Positions 1 through 15,503 of a stretch of 64,000 nucleotides of DNA are shown here, in pieces; positions within the stretch are counted from its first letter, which is position 1, and each line of letters opens with the position of its first letter. The stretch spans positions 248,001 through 312,000 of the forward strand of contig JAGQDJ010000022.1 in the NCBI GenBank assembly GCA_022885665.1, in the 5' to 3' direction. Position numbers and translations under genes: made by a program. Origin of the DNA: Triops longicaudatus (lineage: Eukaryota > Arthropoda > Branchiopoda > Notostraca > Triopsidae). Below the pieces are notes generated by a model. The model was not told the DNA's origin and searched no databases. It saw only the letters and a program-made list of their open reading frames with translations.

Positions 1-231
1 CTACTCCGTATTACTCCATAATACTACTTCTCTTGACATTCGCTGCTTAACTAAATTGAATTCAGAACGCTAACGGCCCACTGATAAAAATGAAAACTGA
101 CCAGACGTGTCCGGTTTCCAAACTCTTACTTTTGCTATTAACTAAAATAACGCTAGAACTGTTTTGATCTGTAAAGCTTTTCTCGCAATAAAACTTTAGC
201 CTTTCATAGCAAAGGGACTGTATATACTTAC

Positions 232-3200
232 GCGGCTGCTCAATGTGTGAACCAGGTTTGTGTATTCCATTTCCCGGTCTCGTACGCGTAACAGCACATC
301 ACGCTCCCGTTCTTGGAATCCTCGTATAAGTCTTTTCGCCTTATGGTACTTTTGCTCCAATACCATATATTGTCCCTGTGGATAGTCAATTAATTTGCAA
401 CGTTTGACTTTCTTTCTCAGAAATTTAACAAGCTAATTCTGATACCTGCGACTGTGCCAGCATATTCTGATACGCGGCGACTTCATCTCGAAAACTCTGC
501 AAAGCCTTCTCGTACTCTTCCAACTTCTCCGTGGATTCGGGTTGGTTGGCACTGCTCGCTTCCAACTCGGCCAACTGTGCCAAGAAACACAGAAAAACGA
601 ATTAAACCTCTGGGTTGCGTGTACCAGATCACTTTTTTCTTTCTCTTTTTCCTAACAATTTTATCCCTAAAATTAGCATGGCACCCAAACAATAAAAGCA
701 AATCACCATTAGTTTATAATAAAATTTTCGGTTAACGTTCACGAAGACTCCAACCAAAGGCCCAAGAAACCACACAATGTTAAGTTAATCTTCAAGCTTT
801 CTTTGTATGGTAATCAATGGATATGGCTAGCGTAGGGCGTCACACGCTCAACTATTCTAACGCAAAGCCCTTGCAGCTGTTAATAAAGCGCTGGGACAAC
901 TCAAACTATCTTACCCGAGTTTTTAATTGCGTTAAATCCACTTCCATCTGTGTCTTCTTCGTGTACTCCTGAGTCACGGACACACAAAGAACCAAAATTA
1001 CCACTTAAGCCCCTGTTAACACTTCTAACTCAAAAAATAACTTTGGAACAGCGAGGACAATAAATAGATAACGAAAGGAAATCAACCAAAACACACGCAA
1101 ATGTGACCTCATTCACGGGGTACAGAAGTGCAACGAAGGGAGCATGAGAAAAAGAGACAGGCTTACTTCTTTCAGTTTTTGCTGCAGTACATGAACACTT
1201 TCTTCTTGCGCACTGAGAACACTGGCGACACTCCGCGTGCCCAAGTCGCTCGTTGTTCTTACGGGAGGTATGGGCGCTGCATTTGGCGTAGGTGGAAGGG
1301 CGGAGTCTGGGGCGTTTATGTGTCGCTCGTGATCGGAAGATGAGGTCAACATTGTTTCGTTAGCGTCAAAGGAAGGATGCCTGTGAAAGACATTGTTGTC
1401 CCGTCGTCTTCTTTCTTCGCGTTCTCTGTCGGCCTTTTTTTTGCGAAAAAAAGGGCCGGAAATGCAAAATCAGTACACCGAGATCCCTTTTTCATTAAGG
1501 AAGAGTGCATACTTGTATCGATTGGCGAATTAACTGGGCGATCTCGCTGTTTTCCGGATCTTTTTCCCTCCCAATCAAGAAGTGAACCGCTCCAGATGTA
1601 TTACGCAATACGGAGGCCGCATACGCTTGGGTTACACCCACCAGGGACTTGTTATCCACTTCGATAATTTGGTCGTTTACCTAAGCGAGTTCAACAATAA
1701 CGTTAATTCTTGACCTTCTACGATATCCGCTGTTTGATGACTAAAACATTTTCAGAATATTTAAGAAATAGACTAAGATTGCGCTACAACTGACATATAA
1801 AATGACGCAGTTAAAGACATTAACATTGGCAAAACATGACGAAATCTGTTTTACAATAAGAAAAAAGACAAGTAAAAACATACGACAATATAAACATAAT
1901 AATAAATAAGGTATATGAAAATAAATGACGATTAAAAGACGAAACAACAAGTAAGCAAATGACAAACACAAGAGCCAATTAATAACGTACTTGGATACGT
2001 TTGTCTTTGGCAGCAGCTCCACCTTCTGTAATGGTTTTAACGAAAATGCCAAGCTTTTCTAAACCAGCATCAGCTCCGACTCCCATTCCAATGATACTCA
2101 AACCCAAGCCTTCAGGACCTTCAAAAACGTAAAAAAAAAGTGTTTTATTGATCAAAAACCAATTGTTAGCTAGCAGGACGCATATCAAATAGTTTGTACG
2201 CAAATAGTTTGTACACAAGTTCAAAACGAAGAAGAAAAATTGCTCACGAATCTTTGGCGTATGAGAGAACAACAATGACCGAAATACCTTTGATTAGATC
2301 CACTTCGAAAACGTCCATTTTTTCCACCCGTTTTTCAAGCTCGTATTCGGCTGAAGCAGCAACCGGGTCAATATCGTCATTCCTCCTATCATAATCTTCG
2401 ACGGAATGCGTACTGAATACCTACGTTACCCATTTAGAAATCAACAGATATAAAACCCAAACTTCCTTGTAATCACTATGTCTCATTACTTTCATAGGAT
2501 TGCGACTAAATTTGACTTTGGTGTCTTTCTTTACAAACTGAAATACCAGTTCTTCTTCTTCATCGTCGGTATCGGGCAAACCCGGTTCTTCTAACCAATA
2601 ATGTCCATCTTCATAGAAATGGACTGAAGATGTTTCACCAATAGCTCCGAATTCCCCGTAGCCCTATTACAAAATTATATTAAATTCTATTAAGAAAACG
2701 CTACGTTACAACACAGAAATGGCCAAACTCTCACATTTCATCATGAAATATGGATGCAATTACGTCAATAAGCTTATTAAGCGTACTGAATGTGTACGAG
2801 TTTATTATATTAAAAAAAAAAATTACTTGATCTGTTTCCACCGGTGATTCTTCATCTTCACCTTGCTCTTTCTCGCTCCATTGGTCCTCGATGATTACGC
2901 GCGCTGGGATCTCAGGCTGTTGAGGTTTTTGCGGCAGGAGGTTGATAACAGCGCTCGTGGCGGTCTGACTCTGGCTTTCCGGAAAGAAGGCTTGAGCGAC
3001 GGCACCGGCAGGCCAGTGAGTAGTTTCTGGTACCATCCACGGCGAAGATTCGAGGCTGTCTTCTTCCATGGCATCTTTGCTGTCCAAGGAACAGGGGGCT
3101 TCTTCAGCTTCCTCAGGAGAAAACTTGGAATGCTCTCTGTAACAGGCGAATAAACAAATATGCAATAACACGTACAAAAACAAATAACGCTTATCCCTTT

Positions 3201-6200
3201 TTCCCAAGCAGAAGCCGCATCAAAAGCATTACTTCTCATCGTTTGCTATTATAACAGCAAACTTACATCCAAGAGGTCAATATAAACACTCCACGCACTG
3301 AAACGTGACAGAACTTCTAGTAGGATGCTCACATGACCTTAACCTTCACCTCTGTCACCACAAACAAAACGCAAAGCCAAAGCTAAAGCTCCCCAATGCG
3401 TTCATTGAGAGAATTGGGTTGTAACTCAAAACTTACCGGCATTTCCTGGCCATGATGCTGTAACAAACGGCCATTAGAACGACCGATTGTGCAACAATAA
3501 ACGCACATCAAACCAACCAACCGAACGAAATGAAAATGCAAAACGAGCGGAAATCATTCCATGAATCAATTTAAGAAGAAAAAAAATCGCTAACGAGCTA
3601 CAGAGACTATCGACTACAAAGTGAGTCATGCTACTACGATGGCAAAATCAATTTTGATTAGTTTAAAGATTCTGGGTTTCAATCACGTCTACTTTAGAAG
3701 CGACAGTAATTCATATGCAATAGTTTACCTCGCGCTTAAAAAGTGGTCTGCTTCTACAGCTGTCATGACTTCAGGTTCAACAGTACTCGAGGTTGGAACT
3801 ATCACTTCCGGCACGGGCGAATGCTGATTGGCTGGGCTGTCTGGCTCGGCAAAAAGCGCCTCTTTCGCTTGCTGGTCCCCGCCCGGAGTCGCTGGGCGGT
3901 CTGTTTCATCTACCGGATAACTCACTTTGCATTCCATTTCAGCTATCGTTGTTTCTTCTAGCAGGAGTACATCCGCACTCGCTTTGTCCGTGGTAACTTC
4001 CGAGTCTTCGTCCTCTCCTCCTTCTTTCCCCTCGTTTGCTGTTGTCTTGGAGGACGTGGACGAATCAAGAAATTGCGACGGAGGACTAGGAGGCGTATCC
4101 GGCTCCAACTGTCGCTCTTCGTTATCTTCCAAAACCAAGGCATCAAACGTAAACTCGCTGCCCGGAACCAGGCTGACTGGCGGCGTATCTTCCACATTTG
4201 TTGGCGAGGTGAACAACTAGTCGAAAATGAGTGAATAAATAAAATGATTAGTATTAGATACTTAGAAAACAACAGCAAACTGTAAATTCAAAGAAGAGGC
4301 AGAAACAATAAAGAAATTTTTTTTAAAAGATGTACCATATGATTCGGAATTTGGGCGCTCGTGACGGATGAATCGTAATAGGTTTCGATTTCCTCGCTTT
4401 CAACCGTGGCGTGGCTTTGTGTTTCCGAGTTCCTTAGCGCATCGGGTTGTAATTCTTTAGCGGACAGTGTCACCGGTACGGGTGATTGGTCTGAAGACGT
4501 GCTTAAAGGCTCTAAGCTGTCAAACAACATTGTTGGACTGCTTGGATGAGTTTGGAAGTTAGGAACCGGTATCGGGGGTGGCATCTCAATTGAATCATGT
4601 GACAAGTTCCCGGCGGATTCTTCCATCCTTGTTGCGTGAGCGTCCAAAGAATGTGTCGAGTCTTGGTTTAGCGGCTTCGCTTCAAAACTATTCTCAATTT
4701 CTTTGGATTTTCCTTCCTCCTCCTCCTCCGTATGGCTTTCCTGATCCAGCGCAATTATTTCTCGTTCCAAGTCGCTAAACTTATCATCTTCGTTTTCTGT
4801 AGATTGCAACGATTGAAAACTAAGCATCTCATCTTTGTCCCCTTCAACTTTAGCGGCTTCTTCTTGTACCACAGCAGCGTTAGATTTGACTCCTGTCATC
4901 ACCGGTTCTTTATCTTCGGCCGGCTTTTCTTCTCCCGGAAAGTGCTGACTTACATAAGACGTTCCAAATCTGGACTGATAACTGCTCGAGAACAGACCAG
5001 CTGCTCCATTTGGTTTGGCCGCTTCAGAACTTGTAGTAGTCTTCACAATAGAGCTTTCCACTACTGTTTCGGTAGTTTTCATCTCAAACCGCCGCTTGAC
5101 ATCTTGGAAAGTTCTGGATTCCGTTTTCGACGGAAAAACCAACGGCGAGTCAGACATGGGGGCTTGTCCTGTGAGAATAGCGTCTCTTTCTTTCCGCCAC
5201 GTTTTCACAGGAGTAGGCGTGGGTGTCACAAAGTTCTCGACTTTTTCTTCCACCCTACATGTAGTTTTAAAGGTTAAAAATTGGCTTTTTCGACAAAACA
5301 TGGTTTACATCTTACGATTTAAAAATAACACTAAATCACACGAACTAACGTAAAACATACTGGTGCATAAAGGACTACCTAAACAAACGAATGGCGTCAT
5401 ATATGAAGGACCCAATTTTTAATAACTAGCGCCAACTCAACGCGTAAAAAAAGAGAAGAGCACACATGAAATCTGAAGTTCAAATTAATAACATAAACTT
5501 AATCTAATCACGAAAAACAAATTTCGAAATAGTGCTAAATAAAGACAGAATACAAAACTAAACAAACTAAATACAAAACAATCTGTAAATACTGACACAC
5601 ACATACACGGAATGAAAAAAGGCCTTGGCATTTTAAAAATATAGTGAACTAAGTATAACATAACTTACTAAACTTTATACTAAAAATAATTTAAAACTAG
5701 GTACTAAACTAGGAAAAAACGAATCAACATTTAATGCTACATAAAAATGAACAAGGTAAACACAACAAGTAGGCAAAGTTTACACATAAATAAATAAATA
5801 CAAAAAAATAACACAAAACAAATGCATAAACACAACAATGCGTTGAGCTAGAATACAATAAGACACAAATTAACTCACTTCTCCACTACATGAGTTTCCT
5901 TATTAATCTTCAACTTGGGCGCAAGAGTTTTGGCTGGCTCCGCCTCCTTGTTCTTGTCTGTGTTCGAGGGTATAATAACAACTTGTTTGGGTTCCTCGGG
6001 CTTGACCACAGGTTTTAAGGGTCGCTCATTCTTGGCGACATTGGACGTGTTTCGCGTTAGTATATCTAGAGGTTTGGGCGCCAAAATGGCTGGTTTGTTA
6101 GGCGACACGGCCGGCTTATTAGGTTTCATGTTATTGAAGTGCTGAATCCAGTTCTTGTGCTTCTCAATGAGCTCTTTACTCGAAAACTTGCGTTCTGTGG

Positions 6201-7107
6201 CGCTTGGTTTAGCGGCTGCTTCGTGCCTGGTCTTTTCTTCGATAATCACTTCTTTATCTAACTTGGAAACGGGTGATTTCATCGCCGGAAGCGCTACGCC
6301 AGTCGTTGCTTCTACTTTGGCCAGTGAAATCTTGGCCGACGACAAACTATCATGCACGCCGTTGGCTTTGGCCGTCGTGGCGCCTAGCGCCACGCGAGTC
6401 CCCAGCTGGCTGGGTGTGGTAGCACTCGTTGAGGGCGTGTCTTTGGTTTCCACTGGCGACGGGGGCGGCGAGGGTGAGCGTGAGGAATAATAGGAATTTC
6501 GCGAGGAACGAGTTGGTGAGGCTGACTCGGATGAACTTGGCACTCTTTTGTTTAAATTGTCTGTCGATGACATGAAGCGACTGTGGCGATGAACTTTGCT
6601 TCGGCTCTCTTCAACCACGGTCCCCCCCGTACCCATTTTTTCGAAAAGCGCCCGAGCCGTATTAAACCGTGCTAACTGGCTCTCGGTCCGGACAACCGAA
6701 ACCCCGCCCCCAGCGTCTTTGTCCATTTTCTCGGATGAGACAGAGCTGGTGACAGACGACGAGGGACAAGGGAAGATTTCGGATTGGGACTTCTTCACAG
6801 GCGAGCCCAAAGGATTGGAAACTAAGGTATGGAGCTGGTCCTGGGATTGTTTGTTAAACAAGTTGGCCAACTGGGAGACTTTGGCGCCACCGGTACTCCC
6901 CGGTTTCCTAAACGAGAACCCCGAGGACTCCGACCGCAAGTCTTCTTCACTGCGGGTGGCCGAACTGCGAAGTAGGAGCAGATGACCGTCTTGGGTAGTG
7001 GACGCTGGGTAACGCGAGGAGGCGAGCTGATGAGGTCGACTTACAACACCGTCATTCCAGCCAGGACGAGGTCGGCTAGTTGTCAACACTTCGGTCCTCA
7101 TCGACAT
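232..7107 (-). CDS. PPP1R9: Neurabin/spinophilin (PPP1R9), PP1- and actin-binding scaffold, 3'-truncated
   Basis: This scaffold ties protein phosphatase 1 to F-actin at synapses and cell junctions. Twelve coding exons join in frame on the minus strand: 7107-5879, 5254-4336, 4216-3729, 3136-2827, 2663-2490, 2420-2288, 2118-1991, 1680-1513, 1433-1167, 968-915, 574-446 and 375-232, giving 1381 codons. The first exon encodes a Ser-rich N-terminus including RFNTARALFEKMG, typical of the actin-binding half. Exons 2 to 4 are acidic and low in complexity. Exon 5 carries GETSSVHFYEDGHYW and the PP1-docking KVKF motif. Next come the conserved DYDRRNDDIDP segment, a PDZ domain split over exons 7 and 8 (GLGLSIIGMGVGADAGLEKL, then VNDQIIEVDNKSLVGVTQ), and a coiled coil (LEQKYHKAKRLIRGFQER). 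The remaining coiled coil, and any SAM domain, lie beyond the left edge; positions 1-231 look intronic. The ATG at 7107 follows a splice acceptor with 23 bases between, so a 5' UTR exon lies upstream. ATG 7101 is an alternative start. Confidence 0.95.
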
Positions 7108-10100
7108 GGCGTTACAGCCACCACTCCAAACTGTAAAACAAGGGAAAATATATACACATACACTTTCATGGCTTCACTTCGGTGTAACCTTTAATCTGTT
7201 TTTTGTTTACTGACTAAAAATGGGGGTCAAATTATCCCATGTATGAACACGTCACTTATCGAACTATGACATAAAAGTTTGTTGATGCTTCTAAGAATCG
7301 AATGTTTGCGCACTGGATTTCCAAACACACGGAGCCTAGTTTAGATTAATAACTTAGTCACGCCAAGCAAAAATAGAATAATCTTATTACGCGAAAAAAC
7401 GAGCTCCACTCCAGGCGAATAAATGTTCTTTTTCTGATTTGTAAGGGAAAAAAAGCTAAAAGATTATGACAACCATTACACGGACGACTTTTTGTCTCTT
7501 ACGACACACATAACTCACACAGCGAAAACACGTATTTCGAAGTAGAAAGTGATACGTTTCAACAACATTACAGTATCCTATCATCTTTACAAAGTAAAAT
7601 ATCAATAGTAGGGTTTGAACATTTAATTCTGACTTTGGCATTAATATTGATTCAATTGTCATTGTTTTATTTCGCTTGGGTACAGGAATCTGTTTTCAAC
7701 CTGAATACGACTATATTTTACATTTCTGAATTCAACAACAAAGAAAGGTTGCTACACTATATGGGAGGATTCAAACGTACGACTTTTGATTTCAGTTTAA
7801 ATCCCATTTCGAAATCGATTTTTTAATGTTTGTATTGGGATATGTATATAATTCTTTTGGACACCTTGTTTGCTATTAAAAAAAACGAAGACTCGTGACG
7901 ACAAGGTTAAGAATACCGGTGGCTGGCGTGAGGTACTTCGCTGAGCACTCACTAGAACTCGAACTATTAAGCCAAGAAAAGGACTAAAATGGGAAATACA
8001 TCCTTCTGGTTCCTTTGTCGTTTCGGACTGGAGAGCAATCTTTGCGATATCTTTTGCTTTATTTGGATGCTCATCTCATTCCACGCATTTCCAAAATATG
8101 ACTATCCTCATCAGTTATGACCAAAAGCATGTTTTCGCCATTCTTTCAGCGTCGCAAATAAAATAAATAAAAAAAAAATAAGGTTCAGTCTGCAAGAGGA
8201 ATACTTAAAATACCGTTCTGCAATACTGTGCACACTCTAACTTACTAAACTACTTGTTTGTGAAATTAACATGCACATGTTTCATCTAGCTTTCACCTTG
8301 AGAAATTTACGGTCAATAGATTAACGTTTATTTGAGCTGCGGTTTTAAAGATTTCTACACGTCAAAAAGGGCCTCAATACGTAGTAATAAAAAGCATAAT
8401 TATGGTGGGCAGGTTCTGATTACAGGATACGAATTCGTAACCAAAGACGTCCCCATTCCGCGTATCCTAAGTGAGGGTATGTATGTCTTTTTCCAAAGGC
8501 CTTCGGCAGCTTTCTATGGGAAATGACCAAAAAAAGGCCACCTAACAGCTCCTTGTGTATCTGTTCTTTCTTAGATCCCTGATAAGGCGAAGAAAAGTAA
8601 CCAAGTTACTCACATATCTTGCGTGGTAACATAAGCTGTTCATACAATCTTGTATATTGACTCCTTCATGCAGAAATCTCAAGTAAATGGCTTTTTCAAA
8701 GAAGTCGACTGTTTTGCTTCCAAGTTTCAAATTACTTTGCACTCGTGGGAGTGCATCAAGCGTGCGTGTGTGGGAGTTTTTTATCTCCTCGCGCCAGGAA
8801 TGCGTGAACATAGCCCTTGAGACACTAAAAGTCTCCCAAAAAGAACTAAAATCTGCTCGAACTCATTATAGACATGACTTTTTACCTTATCAGCGGCTGC
8901 TTGTCGTGAACCACTAAAGTTTCTCTCTATAGAAGCAATAAAAGTCAAGAACTGATACTTCTGTCCCTGCAGGAAAGAATACAATCAAGTTGCGCAAGGA
9001 AAACAAATGAATATAACATTAAAATGCAAAGGGAACTAATACATCTCTTTTAGCTATTTACAATATAACATACATGCTAGAATAGCATCTAGTATTAGGA
9101 ATTACGGTTCATGAGACCTTTGAACGAAAAAGATTATTATGCTTGCCAGGTTGTGAATAGGGGGATGGGTATTTTGATAGGAAGCTACCGCGTTCATCAC
9201 GCTTCGACGAGTTGCAAAATTATCACGTATTAATGAGGGTGTCATCCTTTTCGCAAGCTCACTTCCGCATACGCAAGTCTTGAAATAACTAAGATCCGGA
9301 AAAATGTTAACTTTACACAAATACATGGCAGCTGACAACTTCATGAAGCTTGAACTGAAACTAACGCAATGAGCTTGTTTTATTAAATTATCGCTTACGA
9401 CTTCATACTTCAGCCCGATCTATTTATTTACAGGAAGGATAGTCAAGAAGTTTTCGGATCGCTTCAGGATCACTTAACTAGCAATACTCGTCTTAATTTC
9501 AAATCGGTCTAAGGCTGGATTTTGGACTACAGAAATAACTGATTACGTAACGCAGTAGATGTACGTTTTTGCTGTCCGTGATTTACCGTCACATCATCCA
9601 CTGTGATGGCACCGTGAACTGTTTTCTTTATAAAAAAAAAATAATAATAATAATAAAAGAGCCCGGTTTGTATGAACACCTGTTTATCGCAAACCGGATA
9701 CATCGGATGATTCGGACAGGCTCCTGCAGGTGTGAAGTGTCCGTTAGAAGGAACCAACACTAGGCAAGCTCAGCTTGGCTCTTTATCGTACACGTGACGT
9801 TATCGGACACGCCCCAGTTCCCAATTACTCTGTTAACATAGAGTTCAACACTACAATAATGGAATGCAACACACTTTTAAACGGATGCCCACACACCGAT
9901 AGGTTTGGTGCTAATATATAAAATATCGTCACTACAGCTCTGAAATACATTACTCGTGGGTCGAAACCTATTACACTTACATTGTTTAAGTTTGGTATTT
10001 TTACAAAGATTGCTTACAGCAGTTTATTAACAATTAACTATCATTAACTAATAATTTCTTGTACGGAAAGTTACAATTTTAGTACATTTAGATAAATTGA

Positions 10101-13100
10101 TAGTTTTCTTAAAAAAAAAAAATGTCAGTTGTGAACTGCTGCACAAGGAATCTTCTTAATAATAAAATAAAATTAAAGTGCACAAGCTCACTTGAAAGTA
10201 TTACTTAGAAATCAAACAAAATTAGCAAACAAATTTACAGTTACATGAGCGCAACAAAAAATTAACATCAAAAGTAAGAACATATATAAAAAGACATAAA
10301 TAAGAATATCATAATGTCAAAATGTAAGAAAATGAACACAAAAAACTGCAAAAATAAACAAGTTACAGCTATGCACAGGGGCCGTACCCTGCATTCTGCT
10401 TGGTGGGATGCGCTACGTATGCATTTTTTTTTCTCACTTGAGGTTTTCCCTATCTTTCCCGTTTAAAAGTCAAAATTTCTGGAAGCGGGAACGTTCAAAC
10501 ACCCTATCTCTTACCCTCGGTACGGCGGTGGATGAACGTAAATTGACACATTGTAAGACTGGAAAATATTCAATTCATCCAGACAGATATTACTCATTTC
10601 CAATTTGTTCGAAATCAATCCGATTCACTGAAATGGACTTGAAAGACGGTACTCGCTGACATATTGTTACGGAAGAACTTGAATTAAAAAAGGCTGATAA
10701 AACTTTCTCTCTTATTGCTTAGGTTACAGATATGTACAAACTTGAAATAAATTTAAATAACGATTTAGATAGAGCAACGGCTGACAAAGTACGTATGTAA
10801 TGACTTTTATAGGCTCCGGGCAGACACATTTTAACTTTTTTTTTCCTTTATGAAAACAGGACACGCATGCTTGTCTACTGTCTCAGGAATTACTGACAAT
10901 CCTATCCATGCCTAACAAAGAAATTATTCAAATTTCCAGATTAAGCCAGGAATTTAACTTTGTGGTCTTAAATGGATTACACAATATTATTTTAACACTT
11001 TTATATGGCAAGAATATTTGCATTTAGGAAAGGGCATAGGTTCCCTAGTATATCGTCGAGGAAAAAACATCAGAAACATGTCTCGGAACTAAGCTTTCAA
11101 GAAATTTGTGGGAGACATTAGGAAAACGCATTCACGCGTTCTGTGTACATGTGTGTTCGCATACGGAAGTGTAAGATTACTTTACACGGTGTGAACTAGG
11201 CAAGTTCTCCAGAAATGCATGAAAACGGGGAAAAGCCCTAACGTTAATCAGCATTAGGCTCATTAGCCTCGCCACGTCTTGCACACCATGTTTTCCGTAG
11301 CAAAAGGTCCGACGTCTTGTATGGCATCTTGCTCCCCTTTCCTTCTTCTGCGAAATTTTACACACAAGACCATGTGGCTAACGCCGAAAGATGGCGGGGA
11401 TACTGAAAAACTGTCAGTAAAAAATAACAAAGAAGCTATGCAGATGACAGATTTACAGCGTCTCGATTAACAACAACAGCAGGAGACCAAAAATCAGATA
11501 CCATTTTTACCCTTCTTTCACCCTCACACACGGCTTTTTTCCTTCCTACTTAGCGGAATTTCCCCTCTGTCCCATTAATAACTTCCTCTCATAAGCGGGT
11601 TCCATTCACGAAATTCGAAATAACCCCAAAACAGAGTTCGAAAGAGTGGCCAAGGAAACCGAGAAATTGGCAACTTTTCTTCGGTATTGATCCACGAATG
11701 TTGAAAGAGCTTTCTTAACATAGCTTGCAAAAAGAAAACGAAAAAATCTCGCATTCTCCAAAACACGACTCTAATTCCGGAGTGCCGGAATCACAGAGAA
11801 GGAAGATGCTGTACTCCATAATCTTTCTGACTACGATTTAAGAACCTCTGCCAAAAACTTCTAAACGACCACAATAAACACCTAGTACAGATCATTGAAG
11901 ATATATACCGTATAAATAAAAAACAATAATATTCTTAATGAAATAAAAAACTTAATGAAAATCTTTTTTTAAAAAAAGAATAATAATTCGAGATTTTCAC
12001 ACAATCGCAAGATTCAAAACGAACGGCTCAAATTCAAGTCCATTGTGATGTTTGTTGCATTCAATCCTGACCGCTGATAAGCCCCAAGGTTGAGTTTAAC
12101 CAACGCAAAGGTTTGCAAATCAGTACTTGAAAACGTAACGGAAACTTATGCAAATGAGCCGTGCCCTTAGCCACACATCAAGAACTTCAGGCAGTACAAC
12201 AGTGGACACTTGACGTAGACGCTCTGGACTTATGGTGAGGTATTTTGTCAAATAAGACGGTTTAACTTACAAGGAAACTTGAATTACGAGCCATGATGGG
12301 ACTGAAGAAACGGATCTCCAATCGAAACTTGAGGTTTTCCCGCTAGTTATTTCACTTGCGCTCTTCAAGGTTATTTCTAACGAACTGGCGAAACGTGATT
12401 TTTCTCTGTTCATAGAGTAAACATAAATTTAAAAAGGCTTCCTAAAATCTAAAAATGTATAATGAAACGGAATATTAGATAGTAACGCACGCATTCTACA
12501 CATAAAAAAACACTATCAGATAATAATAACGAACGCAATGACGGTCCATCATTAAGAGGGAGAAACAATGACGAATAGTTCATTGTTGACGCCTATGGTC
12601 CACAACGATTATGGGGTGTCATTAATGAACCATTCGTCACGTTTTTCTTTGGTAGACTATTAAAGGCCACATGACTTTGCTTATTACTTATTTTGATTAT
12701 TTTATCTGCTTTATTTTCTCTTTGTTTTTTTACTGCGATTTACAAATGTTATTACGAACGTACTCCCAAACTGTTGGACAATTTGTTATATATAGATGAA
12801 TTATGTGATGTTTTGTGTCTTTGCTTTATCTGCTCTACTTTCAGGCTGTACACTTTAAAAGTATTAATGAAAGCAAAGTACTTTATGGCCAATGTTTGCC
12901 ACATCTAGGAACAAACGCAACAGAGTACAAACTGTGGAGTGCTAAAAAGTGGGCAGATGGATTCCGGCGGGTCAATCACCTAAGGATTACTGACGGCGAG
13001 GTAAAGGGTTTTATTGCATATGGTGATGAACTAGTGGGAGCACCTATCCTTTCCTTACATTTGGCCTTGTGATGCGTTCTGCACCTCAAAATGGCATCAA

Positions 13101-14497
13101 GTTGCAAATTTACACAATAAAGATCTTTTAATGCGTGAAACATCTCTCTGACACAATATGGCTATCTTAGTCACAGCTTTTGATGTAAAACAGAAGAACA
13201 AGTTGCACTAACCGAGGTTGGTACGTGGAGACGTAGTTAACATTCCCAGACGAAACTGACAATTTTTACCAGCAAAGAGGAAAAGAAGTCCATTGGACTA
13301 AACCAGCACTGTACTCACATCCACACACAACAAACACAGCATTCAGTTTTGGAGGACGTTGTTTCCACTTTGCGAGGCGAAGAGTAATATAGAAGAGAAA
13401 ATAGGGCTGGAAGAGCTGCACACAGATACGAGGAGAATAGACCAAACCGGTTGTTGAGTTACCAAAGTTGCGGATACGTTAAATGAAAGTCAGGGATTTT
13501 GGGGACCGCCCAAATAACTCAAGCTCATTTTTTTTTCTCTCGCCGTACTCTCAGGAACATGTAACGAGGTAGAAAGTCAAAAAGTGCGGTAGACAATTAA
13601 AAGTGGGTGGGTTAAAGGTGACGCTCCTACCTTGAATGTCAGGAAGAAAAGGGAAAACGAGAGAGTTAAGTCATCGAACGTGACTAATGAAAGAAGCTAA
13701 GGTTTCCTGTACAGGCTGCGACAGAGCCTGAGCTTGGTGGGGGTTTTGTCTGTGCTTGGCTTTTGTTTGTGCTGTTTCTACATTTGATGCTCTCTTGTTT
13801 CCTGATTCATCGCCACCCCTCTCATGACAACCTACACCGACAGTCGTCGTTTTGCATGGCAACATTTAATAAGCTCGTAGCTCTACTTACGTTTGCATGG
13901 AAATGCAGGCTATTCAGGTAGTCCTATGTGTTGTATCCATGAGATTTCTAAGGCATCGCGATATGGACGAAACACAACAAAATTGCCACTTTATTTTTGC
14001 ACAGTTGAAGTTCCAGGCGTCTCACCCGTCTGACACTTATTTATGACGCTTGTATGCTCGTCTTTACGGATAGGTGGCATTGTGAGGCTAAATATTGCAA
14101 TAGTACATTTTCTCTATACCAGATGGTAGGCAATGCGATTTTTTAAATATTCAATATGCGTCGAGTGAGAGAAATTTAACAGTTGCAGCAATGTCAGAAA
14201 TTTGGGGTTAGTGTACACTGGAGTCTATTGGTACTTCTTTCTTATACGCCCCATGAAGTTTTAGGCTAGATTGAGTTAGGATACGTTAAATTTGGTAAAA
14301 TTTTCTCCCCAAAGGCATCTGAAATCAAGACAGGCGGATAGGAACACTTTCATTATAAGGGTTATGTGTGATGCAAATAATACCCGTTTTTTTGCAAAAA
14401 AAAATCACGTTTATTTTCGCAAACTTCTTACTAAACCTCGTTTATCTACGGTTACTTCGGTTCGAATCGGAGGTTAAATTTTGGAATACGTAATGTC
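7108..14497. other. Gene-free stretch upstream of neurabin
   Basis: No ORF here shows protein-family similarity, splice-consistent frames or coding-like composition. The short ORFs are scattered and unrelated in frame. At least part should be 5' UTR exon or intron of the neurabin gene, whose first coding exon begins right after a splice acceptor near 7131. The only structure I can define is the inverted repeat at 12569-12639. Confidence 0.6.
12569..12639. repeat. Imperfect inverted repeat (foldback)
   Basis: The left arm TGACGAATAGTTCATTGTTG and the reverse complement of the right arm, TGACGAATGGTTCATTAATG, differ at three positions, with about 20 bases between the arms. The flanking bases extend the similarity more weakly. 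This looks like a small foldback MITE. I identified no target-site duplication. Confidence 0.5.
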
Positions 14498-14723
14498 CAG
14501 GGGCGCAGCCAGGAATTTTTTTCTTTGTAATATATGTATATCTTTGTAGTACAAACCAAGGATGTATTTAGAAGGAGGGGGTTGTGGGGGGTTCCCCCCC
14601 TCCCCGGGATGTTGACTTTATAATGGGGAAGACAGGGAAACGCCAAATGTAAAAAATAAATGCACAGGGACACTCCCCCCCCCCCTCCAACATCCCCGAA
14701 CCAAAATCTTGGTTACGTTCCTC
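14498..14723. mobile_element. hAT-like non-autonomous element (MITE), degraded
   Basis: It starts with CAGGGGCGCAGCCAGGAATT, a very common terminal sequence of non-autonomous hAT elements. It ends with CTTGGTTACGTTCCTC, which is a diverged reverse complement of that start. The interior has the G-run and C-run blocks (near 14576-14605 and 14674-14693) often found in such elements. No clean 8-bp duplication was found, so the right boundary is approximate. Confidence 0.55.
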
Positions 14724-14810
14724 TTACAAACAGTAGTTGGTTTTAAAACATTAGGATTGTAAGAATAGGGATGGATTTGTACGAACATTCTGTACCGAAG
14801 ACCTTTTGGT

Positions 14811-15503
<693 letters not shown>

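Noticed and set aside
5015..6985. Plus-strand ORFs opposite the neurabin exons
   Set aside because: They are shadows of well-supported minus-strand coding exons.
14458..14469. GGTTCGAATCGG, resembling a tRNA B box
   Set aside because: No A box or cloverleaf around it; no tRNA gene found in the window.
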